A stretch of DNA of 64,000 nt from Acidobacteriota bacterium. Its GTDB lineage: Bacteria > Acidobacteriota > Terriglobia > Terriglobales > SCQP01. The translations under genes and the position numbers were made by a program. The stretch lies in assembly GCA_021789895.1 (NCBI GenBank), contig JAJYIU010000004.1, forward strand, positions 95,272-159,271, given 5' to 3'. Within the stretch, counting starts at the first letter, position 1. Each line of letters opens with the position of its first letter. The notes beneath the pieces were generated by a model. The model saw only the letters and a program-made list of their open reading frames with translations. It was not told where the DNA came from and did not search any database. Of the stretch, positions 18,618-27,672 are shown piece after piece.

Positions 18618-18620
18618 GTC

Positions 18621-19118
18621 GTGCGCGCCTATGTGCTGCTGGGCTCGAATCTGGGCCCGCGGCTGCGGAAACTGGCCGGCGGCCGCCGGCGCCTTGCCGC
18701 CGCCGGGGTGCGGCTGCTGCGCGCTTCGCCCATCTACGCCACCCGCGCTCTGCCCGCGGCCGGCGATGCCAGCCCGCAGCCCTGGTTTTTAAATCAGTTG
18801 CTCGAAGTTGAGACTTCGCTCGATCCGCGCCAACTGCTGCTGCAGTTGCAGCGCATCGAACGGCTGGAAGGCCGTCCCGCGCCGCCGCGGCGGCGGGCGG
18901 CGCGCACCCTCGATCTCGACCTCATCGCCTATGGACGCCTGCGCCTGCACTCGCCGGCGCTGGTGCTGCCCCATCCGCGCTGGCGCGAGCGCCCCTTCCT
19001 GCTCGCCTTGTTGACCGAGCTGTTTCCCGGCGGGTCTGCGCCGCTCGCCGGCCTTGCCTGGACGCCGCCCGCCGCCAGCCCCGACTTTCACCGCTGGGCC
19101 GGACCGCAAGCAGAGTAG
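18621..19118 (+). CDS. folK: 2-amino-4-hydroxy-6-hydroxymethyldihydropteridine pyrophosphokinase
   Basis: 165 residues, GTG start 3 nt after the ruvB stop. Transfers pyrophosphate from ATP to the pterin in folate synthesis. Family motifs: LLGSNLGPR near the N-terminus, QPWFLNQLLEVET, RTLDLDLIAYG (metal-binding aspartates) and LPHPRWRERPFLLALL. Length is normal for HPPK. It sits in a ruvB-folK-deoxynucleoside kinase run, with the kinase 11 nt downstream. Confidence 0.93.
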   Translation: MRAYVLLGSNLGPRLRKLAGGRRRLAAAGVRLLRASPIYATRALPAAGDASPQPWFLNQLLEVETSLDPRQLLLQLQRIERLEGRPAPPRRRAARTLDLDLIAYGRLRLHSPALVLPHPRWRERPFLLALLTELFPGGSAPLAGLAWTPPAASPDFHRWAGPQAE

Positions 19119-19129
19119 AATGACAGCGC

Positions 19130-19774
19130 ATGGCCGATTTTTTCCAGCCGCCCCGCTATATTGCCGTCGAGGGCCCGATCCGGGTGGGTAAAAGCACCCT
19201 GGCCCGCATCCTGGCGGGAAAAATGCAGGCCCGCCTGCTGCTCGAGCCGGAATCCAATCCGCACCTGGACGCGTTTTACGCCGCGCAGCCCGGCGCCGCC
19301 TTGCGCGCCCAGATGTACTTTCTCTACCAGCGCTATCAGCAATTGGCGCCGCTCGGCGTCCGCCCGCGCGAGCCGGTGGTCACCGATTACCTGTTTGAAA
19401 AAGACAAGCTCTTTGCCTGCATCAATCTGAACGACAGCGAGCTGAGCGTCTATAACGCCTATTACGAGATGTTCCGCCCCCAGATCGGCGCCCCCGACCT
19501 GGTGATCTATCTGCAGGCGAGCGTGGACGTGTTGCGCCGGCGGCTGGGCAAGCGCAACCTCGCCAGCGAGCGCAGCCTCTCGCCGGCGTATCTGGAGGAA
19601 GTCGCCGCCGCCTACAAGCACTTTTTTTACCACTATAGCCAAAGCGATTTGCTGGTGATTGACACCTCGGAAATTGATTTTGTCGAGCGCAATGAAGATT
19701 TGCAGGAGCTGCTGCGGCGCCTGTCGGAGCCGATCCAGGGCACGCAGTATTTCCTCCCGCTCGGCGCCGGCTAA
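19130..19774 (+). CDS. Deoxynucleoside kinase (dCK/dGK family)
   Basis: 214 residues. P-loop GPIRVGKS, the ERS-type/acidic region LLEPESNPHLDAFY and MYFLYQRYQQL, plus the lid region RRRLGKRNLASERSLSPAYLEEVAAAY, identify a deoxynucleoside kinase that phosphorylates salvaged deoxynucleosides. The usual GPIGVGKT has Arg in place of one Gly. ATG is preceded by TAGAAT at 19116-19121 (8 nt spacing), overlapping the folK stop, so it may have its own leaderless promoter as well as read-through from ruvB-folK. Confidence 0.87.
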   Translation: MADFFQPPRYIAVEGPIRVGKSTLARILAGKMQARLLLEPESNPHLDAFYAAQPGAALRAQMYFLYQRYQQLAPLGVRPREPVVTDYLFEKDKLFACINLNDSELSVYNAYYEMFRPQIGAPDLVIYLQASVDVLRRRLGKRNLASERSLSPAYLEEVAAAYKHFFYHYSQSDLLVIDTSEIDFVERNEDLQELLRRLSEPIQGTQYFLPLGAG

Positions 19775-19810
19775 GATCCAAACGCCCGGCGGGCGGGTCT
19801 GTACCGGGTC

Positions 19811-19816
19811 TATAAT
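19811..19816 (+). promoter_or_regulatory. -10 element upstream of panB
   Basis: Perfect TATAAT about 105 nt before the panB ATG, in the same context (CTATAATCGAA) as the M48 promoter. It implies a roughly 100-nt untranslated leader that holds several short inverted repeats such as GTACG-N7-CGTAC. No known riboswitch was recognised in it. Confidence 0.4.
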
Positions 19817-19920
19817 CGAAGCGTGACCGGAGCCTGGTATCACCGGGACCGGTACGCGTAGGCCGTACTCATTGTCCACACTGGAGGGCTCGATCCTGCC
19901 TGGCGGGACGGGCACCCGGC

Positions 19921-20805
19921 ATGAGCTTCCATCCCGTTTCCACCCCCAATACCGACTCCCCGCCGTCTGCGTCCGCGTCGCTGACCGTGCCCGGTTGCTT
20001 TGAAAAAAAGCGGCGCGGCGAAAAACTCGTCTGCCTCACCGCCTACGACTATGCCTTCGCCCGCCTCGCCGATGAGAGCGGCGTGGATATCGTCCTGGTG
20101 GGCGACTCGCTGGGCATGGTCATGGCGGGCCGCGAAAATACGCTCGCCGTCAGCATGCGCGAGTCGCTGACCTGCGTGCGCTGGGCGCGGCGCGGCATTC
20201 AACGCGCCCTGTTGGTGGCTGACATGCCCTACGGCTCCTACCACCTCGGCCGCCGCCAGGCGGTGGCGAATGCTTTGCGGCTGGTGCGCGCCGGGGCGGC
20301 GGCGGTGAAACTCGAAGGCGGCGCGCGCCGCGCTCCGCTGGTCCGCGCCCTGGTCGAGGCGGAAATTCCGGTCATGGCGCATATCGGGCTGACGCCGCAG
20401 TCGCTGCTGGCTATGGGCGGTTATCACGTGCAGGGACGCGAGCCCGCGGCCGCCATCGAGCTGCAGGAGGACGCCCGCGCCCTCGCCGCCGCCGGCGCCT
20501 TCGCGCTGGTGCTGGAAGGCATGCCGCGCGAGTTGGCCGGACGCATTACCCGCCAGCTTTCCATTCCCACCATCGGCATCGGCGCCGGCCCCGAATGCGA
20601 CGGCCAGATCCTGGTGCTGCACGATTTGCTGAACCTCAGCTTCTCGCCGCCGGCTAAATTCGTTCGCCGCTTTGGCGATGCCGCGGCGCTGAGCCGCGCC
20701 GCCATCGCCGATTATGCCGGCGAAGTCCGCGCCGGCAGTTTTCCCGACGATGCGGAAAGCTACCATGCCCCGGTTCCGGCGCGGCAGGTCATCTCCCGCG
20801 CATGA
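19921..20805 (+). CDS. panB: 3-methyl-2-oxobutanoate hydroxymethyltransferase
   Basis: 294 residues. First committed step of pantothenate synthesis: adds a hydroxymethyl group from methylene-THF to alpha-ketoisovalerate. Motifs: LVCLTAYDYAFARLADESG, the metal-binding VGDSLGMVM, VADMPYGSY, AVKLEGG, MAHIGLTPQS and IGIGAGPECDGQILVLHDLL. Homodecameric cytosolic enzyme. panC follows 37 nt downstream, so the two form a pan operon; the aspartate decarboxylase gene panD is not nearby. Confidence 0.96.
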   Translation: MSFHPVSTPNTDSPPSASASLTVPGCFEKKRRGEKLVCLTAYDYAFARLADESGVDIVLVGDSLGMVMAGRENTLAVSMRESLTCVRWARRGIQRALLVADMPYGSYHLGRRQAVANALRLVRAGAAAVKLEGGARRAPLVRALVEAEIPVMAHIGLTPQSLLAMGGYHVQGREPAAAIELQEDARALAAAGAFALVLEGMPRELAGRITRQLSIPTIGIGAGPECDGQILVLHDLLNLSFSPPAKFVRRFGDAAALSRAAIADYAGEVRAGSFPDDAESYHAPVPARQVISRA

Positions 20806-20842
20806 TCCCCCGCAGCCGCGGTTTGATAAGCGGTTTTACAAC

Positions 20843-21727
20843 ATGAGAACGATTCATGATCCGGCGGAATTTCGCCGGCTTTGCCGCGAGCTGCGCGCCG
20901 CGCTGGAAAACTCGCAACCCGGCCCGCTGCGCCGCCTGGGGTTCGTGCCCACCATGGGCGCGCTGCACGCCGGGCATCTGGCTTTGGTGGCCGCCAGCCG
21001 CGCCCGCGACCAGGCCACCCTGGCCAGTATCTTCGTCAACCCGCTCCAGTTCGGCCCGCAGGAAGACCTGGCGCGGTATCCGCGCACGCTGGCGGCCGAC
21101 CAGGCGGCCCTGTCGCAGGCGGGCGTGGCCCTGCTGTTCGCGCCGGCGCCGGAAGCCATGTATCCAGGCGGTTTTTCCACCCGGGTCGAGGTGGAAGGGC
21201 TGAGCCAGCGCCTCTGCGGCGCCAGCCGCCCCGGTCATTTCCGCGGCGTGGCGACGGTGGTGCTCAAGCTGCTGCTGCTCTGCCGGCCGGAGACGCTTTA
21301 CCTGGGGCGCAAAGACGCCGCGCAAGTGGCCATCCTGCGCCGCATGATCTCCGATTTGAACCTGGAGACCTCCCTCGAGATTGTGCCGATCGTTCGCGAT
21401 GCCGACGGCCTCGCGCTCAGCTCGCGCAATCTCTATCTTTCACCCGGCGAGCGCGCGACCGCGCTGGCGCTCTCGCGGGCCTTGCGGCGGATTGCCGATG
21501 CCTACGCGCGCGGCGAGCGGCTGGCGCAGCGGGCGCTGGCGGCGGGCCGCGCCGAGCTGCAATCGCCCGCCCTCGCGCTGGAATATCTTGCCGCCGTGAA
21601 TGCCGATAGCTTGCTGCCGGTGGAGCAGTTGGGCCCGGGCGCGCTGGTGGCGCTTGCCGCCCGCGTCGGCGCGACCCGGCTGATCGATAATTTCATGATC
21701 CTCGCCGATGGCGAAGTGCAGCTTTAA
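20843..21727 (+). CDS. panC: Pantoate--beta-alanine ligase
   Basis: 294 residues from the ATG at 20843; the longer ORF start lies inside panB and is rejected. Joins pantoate and beta-alanine using ATP. The nucleotidyltransferase signatures are clear: FVPTMGALHAGHLALV (HIGH-like), SIFVNPLQFGPQEDLARYPRT, and LALSSRNLYLSP (KMSKS-like). Second gene of panBC. Its 3' end overlaps the convergent maltokinase gene by 4 bases. Confidence 0.96.
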   Translation: MRTIHDPAEFRRLCRELRAALENSQPGPLRRLGFVPTMGALHAGHLALVAASRARDQATLASIFVNPLQFGPQEDLARYPRTLAADQAALSQAGVALLFAPAPEAMYPGGFSTRVEVEGLSQRLCGASRPGHFRGVATVVLKLLLLCRPETLYLGRKDAAQVAILRRMISDLNLETSLEIVPIVRDADGLALSSRNLYLSPGERATALALSRALRRIADAYARGERLAQRALAAGRAELQSPALALEYLAAVNADSLLPVEQLGPGALVALAARVGATRLIDNFMILADGEVQL

Positions 21728-23370
21728 ACCCGGGCCGGCCCGCCCGGCCGCCAGCCGCCGGTTTTAGGCTGCAGCAAGCGATGCAAGCCCGCGAGCGGCA
21801 GCGCCACCCAATCGGGGCGGTTGCGCAATTCGTAGCCCAGTTCGTACACCGCTTTTTCCCACTCGAAGCAATCCAGCGCGGCCTGCAACCGCTGGCCCGC
21901 GGCGTTCAAGGCGGCCAGGGCTTGCGGCGATTTGCCCGGCGGCGCGCTGGGAACGAGCCGCGCCGGCGAGGCGGTCATCTGCTGCCAATAGCCATTGGTG
22001 AAAGCCGTGCGGGCGAACTGGTTCCAGGCGCGCAGGGCGGCGGGAAAATTCGCGGCTGGCGCAGCCGGCTGGGATGAAGCCAGCTTGCGTTCCACCGCGG
22101 TGGCGGCATAGTCGAGCGAGCGCAGCATGCCGGCCACGTCTTTGAGCGCGCAGGCATGGCGGCGGCGCTCTTCCGGCGGACGCGCCGGCTCGCCTTCGAA
22201 ATCAATCACCACGAAATCTTCCCCCTCCGCGCCGGCCCGGGTGCGCAGCACCTGGCCGAGATGGTAATCGCCGTGGATGCGGATCAGCTCGATTTCGCCC
22301 TCGAGCTCGGCCGGCAACCGCAGGGCGCCGTTTTCGAGCGCGGGCAACAGGCTTTCGCCCAGACTGCGCACCTCGCCGCCAAGCTCCGGCAGGCGCAGCC
22401 GCAACTCGCCGGCGGCATTGCGGGCCAGCTCGCTGAGCTGCCGCGACCAGCTCGCAGCATAGGCGGCGTCGAAGGGGCGGGGAGCAAACGCGGGCGAGAC
22501 ACGGTCGCTTGCCAGCGCGAGGTGCATGGCCGCGGTGATCTCGCCCAGCCGCGACAGTTCGGGCAGCGCCGCGCCGGCCGGCGAATGCTCGCCTTCGGCG
22601 GCGGCGGCTTCCAGCTTTTTCAGCAGCCAAATCCAGCCGTCGCCCTGGTTGGGGATGAAATCCTGCGCCAGGACCAGCACCCGCGGCTCGGCTTCTCCGG
22701 GGCGGCGGTATTCCACTCCGCCGCGCCAGGTGGCGAGGTGGGGGAAGCGCCCTGCGGCGCTGAGAAAACGGGTCATCTCATAGTCGGGGTTCACTCCGGC
22801 GGCGATGCGGCGGAAGGCTTTCAGCACCAGGCGCGGGCGCGCATCGGCGTCGGCATAAATCAGCGACGAGTTGCTTTGCTCGACGCCGGCGGGGCGGCTG
22901 GAGGGCAGCGGCTCGCGCCATTGCGGCTCCGAGCGGGCCTGAAAAATTCCTGCCCGGCCGGCGAGATCGCCATGGCCGCGGAGCCAATCCAGCCAGAGGC
23001 GGCGAAATGCCGGCGCGTGCAAAGCGTCGCCCAGGCAGCGGCGTTCGCCCGCGGCCTCGATCCAGGCCACGACCGCGGTGTCCGGCAGTGCGGCGTCCGG
23101 CGGAACCAGCGCCAGCGGCAGAAAATACCAATCCGCCGCGATCGCCGATTTCACTTTGGCCAGGCACATGGCGAAGGCCGCGCCGTCCTGGCCGGCGTCC
23201 GGCAAAAGCGCCCAATCCAGCGCTTCGACGGAGATGATGGGACTGCCTTTGGCGCCATACCAGCGCTGCCGCGCCAGAAATTCCGCGCCCGCCGCCGCCA
23301 GCCATTCCGGCAAGCGCGAAAGCAAACGCTCCGGCCAGGCGCGGCCGTCTTTGACTTCCAATAGGGGCAT
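21724..23370 (-). CDS. Maltokinase-like aminoglycoside-phosphotransferase-fold enzyme
   Basis: 548 residues. The N-terminal cap carries FLARQRWYGAKG, a hallmark of maltokinases (Mak/Pep2) and of the C-terminal part of fused trehalose synthases. The kinase part shows LVLKAFRR, the Brenner-type loop RIHGDYHLGQVLRT and metal site VVIDFEGEPARPPEERR, followed by KDVAGMLRSLDYA. Makes maltose-1-phosphate for GlgE-type alpha-glucan synthesis; treS and glgE are not in the window. Convergent with panC. Confidence 0.85.
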   Translation of the reverse strand: MPLLEVKDGRAWPERLLSRLPEWLAAAGAEFLARQRWYGAKGSPIISVEALDWALLPDAGQDGAAFAMCLAKVKSAIAADWYFLPLALVPPDAALPDTAVVAWIEAAGERRCLGDALHAPAFRRLWLDWLRGHGDLAGRAGIFQARSEPQWREPLPSSRPAGVEQSNSSLIYADADARPRLVLKAFRRIAAGVNPDYEMTRFLSAAGRFPHLATWRGGVEYRRPGEAEPRVLVLAQDFIPNQGDGWIWLLKKLEAAAAEGEHSPAGAALPELSRLGEITAAMHLALASDRVSPAFAPRPFDAAYAASWSRQLSELARNAAGELRLRLPELGGEVRSLGESLLPALENGALRLPAELEGEIELIRIHGDYHLGQVLRTRAGAEGEDFVVIDFEGEPARPPEERRRHACALKDVAGMLRSLDYAATAVERKLASSQPAAPAANFPAALRAWNQFARTAFTNGYWQQMTASPARLVPSAPPGKSPQALAALNAAGQRLQAALDCFEWEKAVYELGYELRNRPDWVALPLAGLHRLLQPKTGGWRPGGPARV

Positions 23371-23384
23371 GATGGCTGCGGCGC

Positions 23385-24851
23385 CTACTGCTTTGGATGT
23401 TGATTTTTATCTTCGGACTGCTTGGCTTTCTGTTCCAGCCGGGTTTCGATTTCACCGGCGATGCGCGCCGCCAGGCGGGGCGAGAGATAGCTTTCTAAAA
23501 TGCCGCGCACCAGATCGTTTTGCGCGGCTTTCGGTCCGGCGGCGGCTTCAGGCGCGGCGAACTCATCTGCTGCGTTGCCGTCGTTGCTTCCCGCCGAAGG
23601 CGCCGGTTCCGCAGGCGTGATGAAATCATCCAAGCCGGCCGCGGCTGGCTCGGTTTCAACCGGCTCAGCCGGGTCTGGCGCAACGGCTGCCGATTCGTCC
23701 TCGGCCTGCGCGCCTGCGGCCGGCGGCTGCAGGCCGGGCTCGGCCGCTGCCGGCTCGTCCGCGCGCTCGATGGCGTCCGCGAATTCCATTGCGCCGTTGG
23801 CCGCTGGCGGGGCTGGCGGAGCGCTGAGCAGGGCCGGGGAACGCCGGGCGTTGAGCAGAAGCAGTGCGCGGGCGGGAAAACCAGGCAGGATGAGAGCTGG
23901 CGGCGCGGGCGCCGCTTCGGTTTCAACTTCGCGATCGGCGGCGGCAGCCTCATCCACGGGCGCTGGTTGCGCCCCGGTAGCGGCGGTTTCGGCGCCAGTC
24001 TCGCCGGCGGCTGATTCCGCCCCGTGCCCGCCGGCGCTGAAGGCGCTTTCGACCATGGCCGCTTCCGCGTCAAATTCATCGGCCGGCGGCGCGCCAGGCA
24101 CGCTCTCCGGCGCGCCTTCCGACGTTTCCGTCGCGCTGTCCTCGCACGGCTCCGCCGCGCGGCGTGGCTCGGGCGTGGCTGCATTCGCGGGCGCTTTTGA
24201 TTCGGAATCCGGCGCGGGCAGGTCTTCAGCCGCCGCCTGGGTTTGCGGCGGGTTGGCCTCGGGCGCGGGCGCAGCGGCATTGGCCGCGCTCGCATTTTCA
24301 CCCTCCGCGGCGGTTTCGGCGGGAATGGCCTTGGCATCGTATTCGGGCGCGGCGGTTCCCGGCGCGGCGGAGTCGGCGGCCTCTCCGGCGTCTTCCGCGG
24401 CTGCTTCGCTCCCCGCCATCGCCATGCCATAAGATGCGGCGGCTGGTTCGGCGCTCACTTCCTCCGCGAACGGCTGGCGCGACAAATCCAGCAACTCGGC
24501 GACGAGTTTTTCGAGGGAGCTGGCCTCGAACGGCTTGCGCAATATGCCTTGCGGCCGGGCCTGGCGTTCCGCTTCGGGATCGAGCGTCTCGAAAATGCCC
24601 AGCGCCAGGATCACCGGGATGCGGCTCCAGCGGGGATGCTGGCCCAGCCGGGCGCAAAGCTCGTAGCCATTCAGGCCGGGCATATCGCTATCGGCGATCA
24701 GCAGGTCGGGCGGTTGCTGGGTTTCGATCTGACGCAGCGCAGCTTCGCCATTGCCCACCGCGATGACGGCGTAGCCCAGGTCGGAGAGGATGCGGCTGCC
24801 CATCCGCTGCGACTGCGGGCTGTCGTCGGCAAGTAAGATGCGCGAGGGCAT
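23385..24851 (-). CDS. Receiver-domain protein with long low-complexity acidic tail
   Basis: 488 residues from ATG 24851. Residues 1-125 are a CheY-like receiver (ILLADDSPQSQRMG, phosphoacceptor in LLIADSDMPGLNGYE, lysine in GILRKPFEA). Residues about 140-450 are almost entirely Ala/Glu/Pro/Ser with little predicted structure. The last 60 residues (LVRGILESYLSPRLAARIAGEIETRLEQK) look like an amphipathic helical end. The tail may be a flexible linker or scaffold. No output domain is present. Short TACAAT promoter of the divergent membrane gene lies just upstream. Confidence 0.75.
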   Translation of the reverse strand: MPSRILLADDSPQSQRMGSRILSDLGYAVIAVGNGEAALRQIETQQPPDLLIADSDMPGLNGYELCARLGQHPRWSRIPVILALGIFETLDPEAERQARPQGILRKPFEASSLEKLVAELLDLSRQPFAEEVSAEPAAASYGMAMAGSEAAAEDAGEAADSAAPGTAAPEYDAKAIPAETAAEGENASAANAAAPAPEANPPQTQAAAEDLPAPDSESKAPANAATPEPRRAAEPCEDSATETSEGAPESVPGAPPADEFDAEAAMVESAFSAGGHGAESAAGETGAETAATGAQPAPVDEAAAADREVETEAAPAPPALILPGFPARALLLLNARRSPALLSAPPAPPAANGAMEFADAIERADEPAAAEPGLQPPAAGAQAEDESAAVAPDPAEPVETEPAAAGLDDFITPAEPAPSAGSNDGNAADEFAAPEAAAGPKAAQNDLVRGILESYLSPRLAARIAGEIETRLEQKAKQSEDKNQHPKQ

Positions 24852-24913
24852 GGCAGCTTCATCTCCGGCCGGACTACGCCGGCGCGAAATCCTCCTGCTA
24901 CAATTTAGCCTGA

Positions 24914-25261
24914 ATGGGGCAAAATTCAACACCCGCGCGCCTGGGTCATTCCCTGGGGCGGCTGCTGGCGGGGCGCAACCCCCGCGCCCGCCGCGTGGGA
25001 CAGTGGGGCCGCGCCGGCCAGACCCTGCTGCAGCAGGTGTTCGGACAATTGCTCGCCGCCCTGCGCCAGATCGGGCTGCGCATCATGGGCGTGCTGTTTT
25101 TAACCTTCGCCCTGGTGTTTGGCATTCACGGTTTTACCAGTTGGCGCCACCTGCCGCCCAACGCCAATCCGGCCTTTCCGTGGATTCTGATGGGGCTGGG
25201 GCTGGCCTTCGCCTACTTCGGCCTCAGTTCTTTTTTCCGCGCGCTTCAGGGGAAACGCTGA
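24914..25261 (+). CDS. Small two-helix membrane protein of unknown function
   Basis: 115 residues with a basic N-terminal 50 residues and two hydrophobic helices (GVLFLTFALVFGIHGF and PWILMGLGLAFAYFGLSSFF). No family recognised. TACAAT (24899-24904) ends 9 nt before the ATG with no Shine-Dalgarno, suggesting a near-leaderless transcript. Nine bases separate it from the methylmalonyl-CoA mutase gene, so the two are probably cotranscribed. Confidence 0.65.
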   Translation: MGQNSTPARLGHSLGRLLAGRNPRARRVGQWGRAGQTLLQQVFGQLLAALRQIGLRIMGVLFLTFALVFGIHGFTSWRHLPPNANPAFPWILMGLGLAFAYFGLSSFFRALQGKR

Positions 25262-25270
25262 AGGCCGGCC

Positions 25271-26899
25271 ATGGCCGCTGACAAGAACAAGCCCGCCCCC
25301 GATACCGTTTTCCCCGCCCTGCCGCCCGCGAAGACCAGTTCCGGCCTTCCCTTGCAAACGGTTTACCGCCCCGCCGATGCCGCCGGCCTGGATTACGAGC
25401 GCGACCTGGGCGACCCCGGCAGCTTTCCCTTCTGCCGCGGCATTCAGCCGGACATGTATCGCGGGCGGCTGTGGACGATGCGGCAATACGCCGGCTTCGC
25501 CGGCGCGGAGGAATCCAACCGCCGTTATCGTTTCCTGCTGGAGCAGGGCACCACCGGGCTTTCCATCGCCTTCGATCTGCCCACCCAGTTGGGGCTGGAT
25601 AGCGACCATCCCCAAGCGGCGGGCGAAGTGGGCAAGGTCGGGGTGGCGATTGACACCCTCGACGACATGCGCCGGCTGCTCGACGGGCTGCCGCTCGAGC
25701 GCATCACCTGCTCGATGACCATCAACGCCACCGCGCCCATCCTGCTGGCGCTCTATCTGGCGGTGGCGCGTGAGCGCGGCATCGGCTGGGAGCGGCTGGG
25801 CGGCACGGTGCAGAACGACATCCTGAAGGAATACATCGCCCGCGGAACCTATATTTACCCCATCGCGCCGGCGATGCGGCTGGCCACCGACATCATCGAG
25901 TTCGGCGCCCGCCGCCTGCCGCAATGGAACACGATTTCGATTTCCGGCTATCACATCCGCGAAGCCGGCTCGACCGCCGCCCAGGAGATCGCCTTCACCC
26001 TGGCCAACGGCTGCGCCTATGTCGAGGCGGCGCGAGCGCGCGGGCTGGAAGTGGATGCGTTTGCGCCGCGGCTGTCGTTTTTCTTCAACGCCCATAACCA
26101 GCTTTTCGAGGAAGCGGCGAAGTTCCGCGCGGCGCGGCGGCTATGGGCGCGGCTGATGCGCGAGCGCTTTCAGGCGCGCGATCCGCGCTCGCTGCGCCTG
26201 CGCTTCCATGCGCAGACCGCCGGCTCGACGCTCACCGCCCAGCAGCCGCTGAACAATCTCACCCGCACCGCCTACCAGGCATTGGCCGCGGTGCTGGGCG
26301 GAGCGCAATCCCTGCACACCAACGCCTACGACGAGGCCCTGGGACTGCCCACCGAAGCCGCGGCGGAGCTGGCGCTGCGCACCCAGCAGGTGCTGGCGTT
26401 TGAAAGCGGCGCGGCCTCCACCGCCGACCCGCTGGCGGGCTCGTATTTTGTCGAGTCGTTGACCGGCGCGCTGGAAGCGGCCGCGCGCGAGCTGCTGGAG
26501 CGCATCGCCGGGCGGGGCGGAATGGTGCGCGCGATCGAGACCGGCTGGGTGCAGGGCGAGATCCAGCAAGCCGCCTACCAGGCGCAGATGGCTATGGAAC
26601 GCGGCGAGGCGGTGGTGGTCGGCGTCAACCGCTTTCGTTCCGCCGCGCCGGCGCCGCCGCCGCTGCGGCTGGATCCGGCGCAGGAAACGGCCCAGGTCGA
26701 GCGCCTGCGCGAATGGCGCCGGCGTCGCGATCCTGGCCGTACGCAGGCCGCGCTGAACCGGCTGGAAGACGCCGCCCGGGACGAAGAGAACCTGCTGCCG
26801 CCGATGCTGGAAGCGGTCGAAGCCGCCGCCACGGTGGGCGAAATCGCCACCGCGCTACGGCGGGTCTTCGGAGAATACCGGGAAAGCGCGGCGGGCTGA
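25271..26899 (+). CDS. Methylmalonyl-CoA mutase large (catalytic) subunit
   Basis: 542 residues covering only the TIM-barrel half of the B12-dependent mutase; the cobalamin-binding domain (DxHxxG) is absent and must come from a separate small subunit elsewhere. Seen: [14 protein letters not shown]-type entry ([14 protein letters not shown]), RQYAGFA with the active-site Tyr that favours methylmalonyl- over isobutyryl-CoA, [25 protein letters not shown], and [18 protein letters not shown] with the catalytic histidine. Interconverts methylmalonyl-CoA and succinyl-CoA. GAAGG precedes the ATG. Confidence 0.9.
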   Translation: MAADKNKPAPDTVFPALPPAKTSSGLPLQTVYRPADAAGLDYERDLGDPGSFPFCRGIQPDMYRGRLWTMRQYAGFAGAEESNRRYRFLLEQGTTGLSIAFDLPTQLGLDSDHPQAAGEVGKVGVAIDTLDDMRRLLDGLPLERITCSMTINATAPILLALYLAVARERGIGWERLGGTVQNDILKEYIARGTYIYPIAPAMRLATDIIEFGARRLPQWNTISISGYHIREAGSTAAQEIAFTLANGCAYVEAARARGLEVDAFAPRLSFFFNAHNQLFEEAAKFRAARRLWARLMRERFQARDPRSLRLRFHAQTAGSTLTAQQPLNNLTRTAYQALAAVLGGAQSLHTNAYDEALGLPTEAAAELALRTQQVLAFESGAASTADPLAGSYFVESLTGALEAAARELLERIAGRGGMVRAIETGWVQGEIQQAAYQAQMAMERGEAVVVGVNRFRSAAPAPPPLRLDPAQETAQVERLREWRRRRDPGRTQAALNRLEDAARDEENLLPPMLEAVEAAATVGEIATALRRVFGEYRESAAG

Positions 26900-26932
26900 A
26901 GGCTGCCATCCGGACGCGGCCGGCAGCAGGGA

Positions 26933-27277
26933 TTAAGCGAAACTGCCGACTGCCGCCGCTTCGCTTTCATAGACCTCGAAGACGGTCAGCAGCTTGGTGA
27001 TCTGCAACAGCTCGTGAAAGCGCTTGCTGATATTCGCCAGGCGGATCTTGGCCCCCTGGGCATTGGCGGTGCTGTAGAGGCCCACCAGCGCGCCCAATCC
27101 GCTGCTGTCGATGAAATCCACCTGCCCCAGGTTCAGAACAATGCGCTTGGCGCCGCCGGCCAGCACCTGTTTTACGCGCTCGCGCAACTGGTTGGTTTCT
27201 TCGCCAAGCACGATGCGGCCGCTGGCCTCAATCACCGTAATGCCATTCACATTGCGGCTGGTCAGTTTCAGTGCCAT
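26933..27277 (-). CDS. STAS-domain anti-sigma factor antagonist
   Basis: 114 residues from ATG 27277, which has an excellent purine-rich ribosome site (GAGGGGGGAA); the ORF track start is 66 nt too early. A SpoIIAA-like STAS fold: ITVIEASGRIVLGEETNQLR, then VDFIDSSGLGALVGLY with the phosphorylatable serine, then FEVYESEAAAV. Such proteins switch partners with serine kinases to free a sigma factor or control other outputs. No RsbW-type kinase is next to it. Confidence 0.88.
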   Translation of the reverse strand: MALKLTSRNVNGITVIEASGRIVLGEETNQLRERVKQVLAGGAKRIVLNLGQVDFIDSSGLGALVGLYSTANAQGAKIRLANISKRFHELLQITKLLTVFEVYESEAAAVGSFA

Positions 27278-27432
27278 GCATTCCCCCCTCAGGTTTTTCC
27301 CGTAGCGCCAAGGCCAACTTCGGCCATTCTGGCGGAAATGCAAGTGTAAAGAATCCCGGCTCCGGTTTCAACCGAAAGCGTGGAAACGCAGTCCAACGTG
27401 CTAATTCGCCGCGCCGGGGGGAAAGCGCGGAT

Positions 27433-27672
27433 TCAGTGCGGATGTAGGGCTTTCGTCCACTCGAAGGCGGTTTCGGCGTCCGCATCCCAGTCGCAGCGCC
27501 AGCGGTAGCGATGGGCGTAATCGGGCAGCGGAAAAGCGTTGCCGCCCTGGATGCGGCGGCAGGTGTTAAGGATTGATCCGCCAGGCGGATCGGGCGCCGG
27601 CGCGGGGCGAGGCATGACGGGGCGGGCCAGCGCGGCGGCGCTGGCGAGGACGATGAAGTCGCGGCGCTTCAT
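27433..27672 (-). CDS. Tiny Tat-signal protein coupled to PIG-L deacetylase
   Basis: 79 residues. MKRRDFIVLASAAALA is a twin-arginine signal; the mature part (about 45 residues) is short, with RYRWRCDWDADAETAFEWTKALHPH. The ATG overlaps the PIG-L stop (ATGA), so the two are translated together. No family recognised. The mature portion has one cysteine and several Trp/Asp, and may act as a small exported partner. Confidence 0.6.
   Translation of the reverse strand: MKRRDFIVLASAAALARPVMPRPAPAPDPPGGSILNTCRRIQGGNAFPLPDYAHRYRWRCDWDADAETAFEWTKALHPH

Noticed and set aside
19817-19920. Possible riboswitch in the panB leader
   Set aside because: Only short inverted repeats; no consensus of a known riboswitch class could be read.
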